From Candidatus Rokuibacteriota bacterium (lineage in GTDB: Bacteria > Methylomirabilota > Methylomirabilia > Rokubacteriales > CSP1-6): a stretch of DNA of 45,844 nucleotides. This document shows, piece after piece, positions 16,381 to 23,548 of this stretch; positions within the stretch are counted from its first letter, which is position 1; each line of letters starts with the position of its first letter. The position numbers and the translations under genes are program-made. The stretch covers positions 1-45,844 of the forward strand of contig QHRW01000089.1 of NCBI GenBank assembly GCA_003220265.1. Direction: 5' to 3'. The notes under the pieces are model-generated. The model was not told the origin of the DNA. It saw nothing but the letters and a program-made list of their open reading frames with translations, and made no database searches.

Positions 16381-17382
16381 GTGACGGAGCCACGGGCCCA
16401 GGCGCAGGCGCGCGCCCTCGTCGCGTACCTGCGCAGCGCGCTGGAGGCGCCGACGCTGGATCTCGCGGAGCCGCCGGCCGTCCTGCGCGGCGGCTTCGAC
16501 ACCGAGATCTACGCGCTGCGCCTTCGCGACGCCCCCACGGACTTCGCACGCCCGCTCGTGCTGCGCGTGCTGCAACCGCACCACGACCTCGCGAGGGCGC
16601 TGCGCGAGCAGGCCACGCAGAACGCCGTCGCGGACGCCGGGTACCCGGCGCCGCGCGTGCTGCTGGCCGCCGCCGATCCCGCGGCGCTGGGCGCGCCCTT
16701 CCTGCTGATGGAGCGTGTGCCCGGCCGTCCCCTGCTGGAAGCGCGCGCCATCGGGATGGGCGCCGTCCTGGCGGACTTGCAGCTTCGGCTGCACGCGCTC
16801 GATCCCGCGCCGCTCGCCGGCGCGCTCGGCGCGGCGGGGACGTTCGACGGCTATCTCGACGCACTCGCCCGCCGCATCGCGCGCGCGCGGCTGGACGGCC
16901 TCGCGCCCCTGCTCGATTGGCTGCGTGCCGGCCATCCGCCGGGCGGTGCGCTCGCGATCTGCCACGGCGACTTCCATCCGCAGAACGTCCTCGTCGAGCG
17001 CGGCGTGGTGACCGGCGTCCTCGACTGGCCCAACGCACTCGTGGCCGACCCGGCTTTCGACGTCGCCTCCACCCTCAACATCCTGCGCTTCGTGCCGGCC
17101 GGACTCACGTCGATGCCGCGCGCGCTCCGTGGGCTCGCGCGACTCGTGCAGCCGTTGCTGGCCCGGCGCTACCTGGCGCGCTATCGCCGCGGCCAGCCGA
17201 TCGACGACGCGCGGCTGGCGTACTATCAGGTCGCGGCGGCGCTGCGCGCGCTCATGCGCGCGGGCGAGAGCCGGCGCGGCATCGGCGGCGCGCCGAGCGG
17301 GCTCGACGCCTCGCCCTACGCGGCGCGCCTGCTCGAGCACGCGCGGCGTGTCAGCGGCGTCGCCGCCACGCTGCCCTCGTGA
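16381..17382 (+). CDS. APH-family phosphotransferase
   Basis: 333 aa kinase of the aminoglycoside/choline phosphotransferase fold. The catalytic loop is CHGDFHPQNVLVE, the metal Asp motif is GVLDWPNALVADP, and the nucleotide lobe has LVLRVL (ATP Lys replaced by Arg) and FLLMERVPGRPLL. Such enzymes phosphorylate small alcohols, amino sugars or antibiotics; nothing here fixes the substrate. GTG at 16381 lies 9 nt after the MscS stop; the frame is open further upstream but that would overlap the channel gene. Confidence 0.85.
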   Translation: MTEPRAQAQARALVAYLRSALEAPTLDLAEPPAVLRGGFDTEIYALRLRDAPTDFARPLVLRVLQPHHDLARALREQATQNAVADAGYPAPRVLLAAADPAALGAPFLLMERVPGRPLLEARAIGMGAVLADLQLRLHALDPAPLAGALGAAGTFDGYLDALARRIARARLDGLAPLLDWLRAGHPPGGALAICHGDFHPQNVLVERGVVTGVLDWPNALVADPAFDVASTLNILRFVPAGLTSMPRALRGLARLVQPLLARRYLARYRRGQPIDDARLAYYQVAAALRALMRAGESRRGIGGAPSGLDASPYAARLLEHARRVSGVAATLPS

Positions 17383-17396
17383 TAGAACAGCCGCGG

Positions 17397-18398
17397 ATGA
17401 CCATGGTGCCCGTCATCGACGTCGCGCCCTTGCTCGCCGGCGCCGAGGCCGAGCGCCGCGGCGTGGCGCGTGCGATCGGCCGCGCCTGCGAGGACATCGG
17501 CTTCTTCACGATCGTCGGCCACGGCGTGGAGGCCACGCTCGTGCGCCGGATGTCCGACGTCTCGCGCGCGTTCTTCGATCTCCCGCTCGCGGACAAGCAG
17601 CGCGCGCGGCGGCCCCGGCCCGAGCAGAGTCGCGGCTACATCGGCGTCGGCGAGGAAAACCTCTCGTATGGCGTCGGCCGCGACACCACGGACCTCAAGG
17701 AGTTCTTTGCGATCGGCCCCGTCGACGTGCCCGACGAGCCGTACTTCACGGCGGCCGCCGCCTATCCCTCGTTCGCGCCCAACGTGTGGCCCGAGCGGCC
17801 GGGCGAATTGCGCGCGATCTACACGGCGTACTACCGCGCGATGGAGCGCCTGGCCGGCCGGCTGATGCAGGCGTTCGCGCTCGCGCTCGACCTGCCGGAG
17901 GCGTTCTTCCGCGACAAGACCGATCGCCACATCAGCGGCATCCGGGTCATCAACTATCCCGATCAGCCGCGAGCGCCCGCCGCCGGCCAGCTCCGCGCCG
18001 GCGCCCACTCCGACTACGGCGCGCTCACCATCCTGAAGGCCGAGGACGTCCCGGGCGGGCTCGAGGTGCTGAGCCGCGCCGGCGAGTGGGTGGCGGTGGC
18101 GCCCGTCGCCGACGCGTTCGTGGTCAACCTGGGCGACCTGATGATGCACTGGAGCAACGACCGCTGGATCTCCACGCTCCACCGCGTCGCCAATCCGCCG
18201 CGCGACGCGGCCCTTGGCAGCCGGCGCCAGTCGATCGTCTTCTTCTATCAGCCCAACTACGATGCGCTCATCGAGTGCCTGCCGGGGTGCAGCGGCCCGG
18301 GCCACCCCGCGAAGTATGCGCCGGTGACGTCAGGCGAGCATCGCCTCCGGAAGTTCCTGAAGACGGTCAGCGGGGGTCGCTCGACGACTCCGAGCTGA
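17397..18398 (+). CDS. Isopenicillin-N-synthase-like 2-oxoglutarate/Fe(II) oxygenase
   Basis: 333 aa. The DIOX_N segment starts PVIDVAPLLAG and includes ACEDIGFFTIVGHGV. The jelly-roll core has the iron ligands AHSDYGALT (H-x-D) and STLHRVANP (His), and SRRQSIVFF gives the 2-oxoglutarate Arg-x-Ser. This branch is usually annotated isopenicillin N synthase family, but bacterial members oxidise varied small molecules. Start ATG at 17397 lies 14 nt after the kinase stop. The 3' end overlaps the convergent GNAT gene by 32 bp. Confidence 0.92.
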   Translation: MTMVPVIDVAPLLAGAEAERRGVARAIGRACEDIGFFTIVGHGVEATLVRRMSDVSRAFFDLPLADKQRARRPRPEQSRGYIGVGEENLSYGVGRDTTDLKEFFAIGPVDVPDEPYFTAAAAYPSFAPNVWPERPGELRAIYTAYYRAMERLAGRLMQAFALALDLPEAFFRDKTDRHISGIRVINYPDQPRAPAAGQLRAGAHSDYGALTILKAEDVPGGLEVLSRAGEWVAVAPVADAFVVNLGDLMMHWSNDRWISTLHRVANPPRDAALGSRRQSIVFFYQPNYDALIECLPGCSGPGHPAKYAPVTSGEHRLRKFLKTVSGGRSTTPS

Positions 18399-18930
18399 GC
18401 GTGCAAGCGTAGCGCACCTCGATGAGCTCGAATTGACGCTGGCGCTCGACCTTTCTCCTGCCGTCCGGCCGCCAGCCGGCCGCCGCGTAGAATCGCCGGC
18501 TCTCGGCGTTGGCCTCCAGCACCCACAGGCTCGCGCGGGTGAACCCGTGCGAGGCGAGCGTGGCGACGGCGTGTGAGAAGAGGAGGCGGCCGATCCCGGT
18601 CCCGACCAGCGCTGGCTCGACGTAGATCGCGTAGACCTCGCCGGTCGTGGCCGAAGCGTCGTCGTCCCGGCTGGGCCCGATCAGCACGAAGCCGAGCACG
18701 GTGTCGGCCCGCTCGGCGATCCAGACCTGGTCACGCGGATCGGTCTCGGCTCGGGTGACGCTCTCGCGCCAGCGCGCCTCGCGCTCGTCGATGGACAGGG
18801 AGCTCAAGAGCGCGTCGGGGACGAGGCCGCGGTACGCGGCGTGCCAGGCACGAACGTGAATCTCGGCGATCCGCCGCGCGTCGTCGGCGGTCGCCGGGCG
18901 AATCCGGGGGGCCGAGGTGCGGCCCCCCAT
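18367..18930 (-). CDS. GNAT family N-acetyltransferase
   Basis: 187 aa. GNAT motifs: IRPATADDARRIAEIHVRAW at the N-terminus, VYAIYVEPALVGTGIGRLLF (acetyl-CoA P-loop, usually Q/R-x-x-G-x-G/A), and ASLWVLEANAESRRFYAAAGW. Acceptor unknown. Starts 14 nt after the VOC gene stop, with GGTAAG as a weak ribosome site, so probably co-transcribed with it. Overlaps the 2OG oxygenase 3' end on the opposite strand. Confidence 0.9.
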   Translation of the reverse strand: MGGRTSAPRIRPATADDARRIAEIHVRAWHAAYRGLVPDALLSSLSIDEREARWRESVTRAETDPRDQVWIAERADTVLGFVLIGPSRDDDASATTGEVYAIYVEPALVGTGIGRLLFSHAVATLASHGFTRASLWVLEANAESRRFYAAAGWRPDGRRKVERQRQFELIEVRYACTLSSESSSDPR

Positions 18931-18944
18931 CGCTTACCGGTCGA

Positions 18945-19808
18945 TCAAGCGAAGACTCGCGCGTCGCGGCCGGCCACGTAGGTCGGCTGGCGCTGCGCGG
19001 GATTGCGGTTGATCAGGGGGCGGCGGTACATCGGGTGCGTGGTGCAGCGCACCTCGTGCTCGAGCTCGAACATCACCTTGCCGCTCTCGGGATCGACGAT
19101 GTCCACGAAGCGGTATTGATACGGGTTGCTCTCCTCGCTGACGATCCCGCGCTCGAGCATCCTCTTGTGCGGGCCGGAGAAGTCGTTGATGTAGATCGCG
19201 ATGTGGTGGCCGTCGTACGGCGCGATCTGGTCGTCCGTCTCGCGGAAGATCAGCTTCTGCGAGGTGCCCACCTTGACCTCGGCGGCGACGCACCCGTTGT
19301 GGGTGACCGCGGCCGGCGCGTCCATGATCTCCCGGTAGAAGCGCGCGATCCCCTCGGCGGTGCCGGTGCCCACGGGCAGCTCGACGTACGGCATGCCCAG
19401 CTCCATGCGCGGCCAGCGCCGGCCCGGCCGGTGCAGGCGCATGCGGTTGCCCCAGGGGCAGGTGACGTCGGCGTGATCCGCCGCGACCGTGTACGCGTAC
19501 TGGGTGCCCTTCAGCTTCTCGGTGGCCATCGACAGCCGGTTCCCCAGCTCGTCGAAGTCGGGGATCGTGAGCCCGGTGACGCCGCGCAGCACCTGGGCCT
19601 TCGCCGTCGGCAGGTGGAACTGCGAGTGGCCGAAGTTGACCCACATGTTGTCGAGCCCGACCATCAGGTACGGGTCGCGTGTGCCGCCCAGCGCCACGAC
19701 GTAGAACTGCGTCGCGAGCTGCTGGTCGGGGACGCGCACGTTGACGTGCTCGAGGTGGGTGATGTTGCCCAGGTCTTCCGCCGCGCGATCGAAGGTCTCA
19801 CCGGCCAT
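18945..19808 (-). CDS. VOC-superfamily protein (glyoxalase/extradiol dioxygenase fold)
   Basis: 287 aa with two VOC modules: ITHLEHVNVRVPDQQLATQFY at residues 16-36, and MELGMPYVELPVGTGTAEGI to YDGHHIAIYINDFSGP. Candidate metal residues are H20 or H23, a mid-protein His and a C-terminal Glu (EHEV). This larger two-module form is annotated only as VOC family in many soil bacteria. ATG has GGGAGG upstream, and TACAAT about 27 nt before it could be the -10 box. The substrate, possibly aromatic, is not predictable. Confidence 0.8.
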   Translation of the reverse strand: MAGETFDRAAEDLGNITHLEHVNVRVPDQQLATQFYVVALGGTRDPYLMVGLDNMWVNFGHSQFHLPTAKAQVLRGVTGLTIPDFDELGNRLSMATEKLKGTQYAYTVAADHADVTCPWGNRMRLHRPGRRWPRMELGMPYVELPVGTGTAEGIARFYREIMDAPAAVTHNGCVAAEVKVGTSQKLIFRETDDQIAPYDGHHIAIYINDFSGPHKRMLERGIVSEESNPYQYRFVDIVDPESGKVMFELEHEVRCTTHPMYRRPLINRNPAQRQPTYVAGRDARVFA

Positions 19809-19844
19809 GGCTCGCCTCCCGAGGGGAATGCGAGGATTGTACCC

Positions 19845-20384
19845 CTACGTGGGCCGCGGCGGTAGATAACCCAGGAGCAGCACGGCCAGATGCACCAGCA
19901 AGAGCTTATTCCACGCGCGGCTGGCCGCCAGCGCCCTATCCGCCGGCAGCTCGGCGGCGAAGGCCTCGGCGAGCGCCGTCTGGGCCAGGCTCATGGCGCC
20001 CACCATGAAGTGGACAGGCACGATCCCGCCCGGCCCCCGCGGCCGATGACTGTGCGAGAGCCCGATCGTCAGCAGGTAGTACGTGTGCTCGTGGGTCAGC
20101 GCGGCCTCGGCGGTCTCGCGCAGCCAGCGCGCCAGGCTGTGACGCCGGCGCTCGATGCGCTCGGGGTCCGGCGTGCCGTCCTCCTTCAAGAAGAAGCGCG
20201 CGCTGGCCGGGAACTTCAGGAAATGCTCGTAGAGCGCCGCGGTCAACGCCTCCCCGCGCGCCAGCACGGCCGGCGCCGTCTCGCGCACGAGGGCCGCATC
20301 CGCGTCGCCGAAGCCGACGAACTCGGCCAGCTCGCGCACGAAGCGCTCCATGTCGGTCGCCGGCAGATAGGGCTGGTAGGTCAT
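19845..20384 (-). CDS. Protoglobin-like stand-alone globin domain
   Basis: 179 aa. The pattern matches the globin-sensor/protoglobin family: FVGFGDADAALVRE at the start, ALYEHFLKFPASARFF, RRRHSLARWLRE, then IGLSHSHR with the likely proximal heme His, and VPVHFMVGAMSLAQ. No output domain (kinase, GGDEF, MCP) is attached, so it may bind O2, NO or CO or act as a heme-dependent enzyme. The ATG abuts a palindromic element (copy B), which forms its whole leader; no Shine-Dalgarno is visible. Confidence 0.75.
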   Translation of the reverse strand: MTYQPYLPATDMERFVRELAEFVGFGDADAALVRETAPAVLARGEALTAALYEHFLKFPASARFFLKEDGTPDPERIERRRHSLARWLRETAEAALTHEHTYYLLTIGLSHSHRPRGPGGIVPVHFMVGAMSLAQTALAEAFAAELPADRALAASRAWNKLLLVHLAVLLLGYLPPRPT

Positions 20385-20425
20385 TTTGAACGTGGGGGCC
20401 CCGACATGGCCCCCACACCCCCATG
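20382..20425 (-). repeat. Dispersed palindromic element, copy B
   Basis: Arms GTGGGGGCC (20392-20400) and GGCCCCCAC (20408-20416). Read on the minus strand it runs GGGGGTGTGGGGGCC, a short loop, GGGGCCCCCAC, GTTCAAAATG, nearly identical to copy A. It fills half of the 88-bp gap between the SCO1664-like gene and the protoglobin gene. Confidence 0.7.
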
Positions 20426-20472
20426 GCGGCGCGGACCGCCCCGGCGCAGCCGTGGCGCTCCGCGGTGGCGCG

Positions 20473-21174
20473 TCATACCAGCGGCCACGGGTAGCGGCCG
20501 CCGCCGGTGTCGACGGGGAACTTGCCGCTCTTCACGAGCGCGCGCGCCCGCTTCAGCAGCGCCTGGCACTCCGTGGCGTCGAGCAGGTCGACGAGCGCGG
20601 GCGGCAGGGCGCCCGACGTCAGCCGGCGCACACCGTCGAGCAACTCGGCCGGCACCGGCGCCTCGCCGAAGTCCCAGATGACCGTGCGCAGCTTGGGCTC
20701 CACGTGGAAGCAGAGGCCGTTGTCGATGCCGTAGATCATGCCGTCCTCGGCGAGCAGGCAGTGACCGCTCTTGCGGTCGGCGTTGTTGGCGATGAGATCG
20801 AATGCGCAGATGCGCTTGAGATGGTCGTGGTGCTTGGCGTCCTCACGCAGCGTGAAGTAGTGCTGCTCGAAGTCGGCGGCGACGAAGCGCTGCACCGAGC
20901 CCGGGCCGTAGGGGCCGTCGCGCTCGATCGTCAGGGGCACCAGATCCCAGCCGAGCGCCTCCGACAGATGCCAGGCCGCCAGCTCGCGGCGGAAGAGTCC
21001 CGGCGGGAAGTCCCAGAGCGGCCGCTCGCCGCGCTCGGGCTTGTAGACGCCGAGCGCGGTGGCGTCGTCGAGCGCCGCCTCCACCAGGAACGTGGCGTTG
21101 CTGCTCCACGGCAGCCGTCCTTTCACGGTGAGCTCGCCGCGCATGAGCACCTCGCGGACGTCGGTTTCCGCCAT
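20473..21174 (-). CDS. SCO1664-family protein (PI3/4-kinase-like fold)
   Basis: 233 aa. Motifs of the SCO1664 family: LTVKGRLPWSSNATFLVE, LGVYKPERGERPLWDFP, LFRRELAAWHLSEALGWD, AFDLIANNADRKSGHCL (catalytic-loop Asp-Asn-like) and IYGIDNGLCFH (DFG-equivalent). It resembles a minimal phosphatidylinositol-kinase-like ATP-grasp, but its substrate is unknown. The start overlaps the DUF3090 stop (TGATG). In Actinobacteria this gene sits with DUF3090 and MSMEG_4193 next to the mycothiol ligase; here the trio is in the same order, followed by a globin gene. Confidence 0.88.
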   Translation of the reverse strand: MAETDVREVLMRGELTVKGRLPWSSNATFLVEAALDDATALGVYKPERGERPLWDFPPGLFRRELAAWHLSEALGWDLVPLTIERDGPYGPGSVQRFVAADFEQHYFTLREDAKHHDHLKRICAFDLIANNADRKSGHCLLAEDGMIYGIDNGLCFHVEPKLRTVIWDFGEAPVPAELLDGVRRLTSGALPPALVDLLDATECQALLKRARALVKSGKFPVDTGGGRYPWPLV

Positions 21175-21698
21175 CACTCCTTGTGGACGACGTGGCCGTT
21201 GGCCCGCGGGCAGACGTGGCCGGCCGGGTCCTTCGGCTCGCCGCACATGGCGCACATGGCCCGGCCGGCGCGCGCGAGCGCGCGCGCCCGCTCGACGAAC
21301 GCCTCGGCCTGGGTCCGCGTGATGACGAAGCGCGCCGTGGCCGGGTCGGCCGCGGGCGGCGCGCCTTCTTCCTCTTCCTCGACCTGCTCCTTGGCGACGA
21401 CCATGATGCGCCCGCGGCCCTCGTCGTAGCCGACGCCGATGGAGGCCACCGGCCACGCCGGCTCCAGCGGCTCCAGCAGGGCCGGCGCCTTGCCGCTCTC
21501 CGCCGCCGCAGCGGGCGGAAGCTTGGCGATCAGGCCGGCCAGGTACTCGCCGAGCGCGGAGACCTGCTCCTTCTCGCACTTGAGCGTGATGACCTCGCGG
21601 CGCTCGCGCGCCTGCAGGTAGAACACGCGCTGCCCGGGCTGGCCCACCGCGCCGGCGGTGAAGTGATCGGGGCTCTCGAGCTGGAACGAGCGGCTCAC
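21174..21698 (-). CDS. DUF3090 family protein
   Basis: 174 aa. Starts SRSFQLESPDHFTAGAVG, with GQRVFYLQARE and ITLKCEKEQVSALGEYL, all typical of DUF3090. The C-terminus is a small metal-binding knuckle: C149-x2-C152, then GHVCPRANGH (Cys163 and His). A five-glutamate run (about 107-111) interrupts the middle. The GTG start overlaps the phosphomutase stop as GTGA, so the trio is probably translationally coupled. Biochemical role unknown. Confidence 0.9.
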   Translation of the reverse strand: MSRSFQLESPDHFTAGAVGQPGQRVFYLQARERREVITLKCEKEQVSALGEYLAGLIAKLPPAAAAESGKAPALLEPLEPAWPVASIGVGYDEGRGRIMVVAKEQVEEEEEGAPPAADPATARFVITRTQAEAFVERARALARAGRAMCAMCGEPKDPAGHVCPRANGHVVHKE

Positions 21699-22336
21699 GC
21701 GGCGGACCCGTCGCCGAGCGCATTCACGCCGAGCACCATCGGCGGCCCGCCCGCGTACGCGATCGTGGTGATCGAGCCCGGCGCGATGGCCAGGCGCTGG
21801 AACAGGTCGAGATGCATGCCGAGGGCATGGGCGAGCGCCGCCTTGATGGGATCGGCGTGGGAGACCGCCACCACGACGCCGCCGCGATGACGCGCGACGA
21901 GGCGGCCGAGCGTCTCCGTCACCCGCGTTTGCATCTCCATGAACGACTCACCGTCGGGGAAGCGGAAGCCACTCGGATGACGCTGCACGGTCGACCACTC
22001 CGGCCGCTTGCTCACCCGGTCGAGCCGCTCGCCGGTCCAGCGTCCGACGTCCAGCTCCAGCAGCCCGCGGTCGATGCGCAGGGCGAGCCCGCGCACCCGC
22101 GCGATCGGCATCGCCGTCTCCCGCGCCCGCTCGAGCGGCGAGGCATAGATGGCGCTCACCCGCTCGAGCCGGCCGACCCGCGCGGCGGCCGCCTCCGCCT
22201 GCTTTCGGCCGTCGTCGGAGAGATGCAGGCCCGCCTTGCGGCCCGGTAGCACGCGGCCCGTCGTCGGCGTCGAGCCGTGACGGATGAGAAGGATGGTCGT
22301 CGTCGGATTGCGGAGCGCTCGCGCCATGCCTGTCAC
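21695..22336 (-). CDS. MSMEG_4193-family histidine phosphatase / phosphomutase
   Basis: 213 aa histidine phosphatase. LLIRHGSTPTTGRVLPGR carries the catalytic RHG, YASPLERARETA is the second Arg motif, LLELDVGRWTGERLD has the acid/base Glu, and VAVSHADPIKAALAHALG the second His. The insert GRVLPGRKAGLHLS is characteristic of the subfamily. First gene of the trio. GTG at 22336 or ATG at 22327 could be the start; TAGTCT ends 12 nt before the GTG and no Shine-Dalgarno is obvious. Confidence 0.9.
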   Translation of the reverse strand: MTGMARALRNPTTTILLIRHGSTPTTGRVLPGRKAGLHLSDDGRKQAEAAAARVGRLERVSAIYASPLERARETAMPIARVRGLALRIDRGLLELDVGRWTGERLDRVSKRPEWSTVQRHPSGFRFPDGESFMEMQTRVTETLGRLVARHRGGVVVAVSHADPIKAALAHALGMHLDLFQRLAIAPGSITTIAYAGGPPMVLGVNALGDGSAA

Positions 22337-22377
22337 TCGGACGCCCCAAGACTAGCACCTCCTCGCCGGCCACCGCG

Positions 22378-22457
22378 ATGCAAGGCCTGCGGGCGGTTCA
22401 AGTCCGGGGACATCTACGAGGCGGCCGAGACGATCGCCCGCGCGCTGCTCGAGATCT

Positions 22458-22463
<6 letters not shown>
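22378..22463 (+). other. Coding-like fragment without start or stop
   Basis: In the gap between purC and the phosphomutase, one plus-strand frame reads CKACGRFKSGDIYEAAE and continues about 12 helical residues (ending near EIFSRA), with G or C at nearly every third codon position. No start codon fits, and the frame runs into the antisense of the purC 3' end. The same wobble phase also serves a minus-strand frame, so strand is uncertain. Possibly a remnant of a lost gene. Confidence 0.25.
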
Positions 22464-23318
<855 letters not shown>

Positions 23319-23332
23319 GATCAATCTCCTTT

Positions 23333-23548
23333 GGGAAGGGGCACCCTAGGAGGGTTCCCCTCTTCCCCTCCTGTTGGGAAGGGGCACCCTAGGAGGGTTC
23401 CCCTCTTCCCCTCCTGTTGGGAAGGGGCACCCTAGGAGGGTTCCCCTCTTCCCCTCCTGTTGGGAAGGGGCACCCTGGGAGGGTTCCCCTCTTCCCCTCC
23501 TGTTGGGGAAGGGGCACCCTAGGAGGGTTCCCCTCTTCCCCTCCGGTT
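23333..23548. repeat. Tandem array of five 43-bp palindromic repeats
   Basis: Period 43 bp, with copies starting at 23333, 23376, 23419, 23462 and 23505. Copies 1-3 are identical, copy 4 has one change (CCCTGGGAGG), and copy 5 has an extra G and a divergent end. Each unit is an imperfect inverted repeat: GGGAAGGGG-CA-CCCT, AGG, AGGG-TT-CCCC-TC-TTCCC. No unique spacers, so not CRISPR. The stop codon of the CoxL-type gene lies inside the last copy. Confidence 0.9.

Noticed and set aside
23333..23548. CRISPR array
   Set aside because: The repeats are directly abutting with no unique spacers, and no cas genes are nearby.
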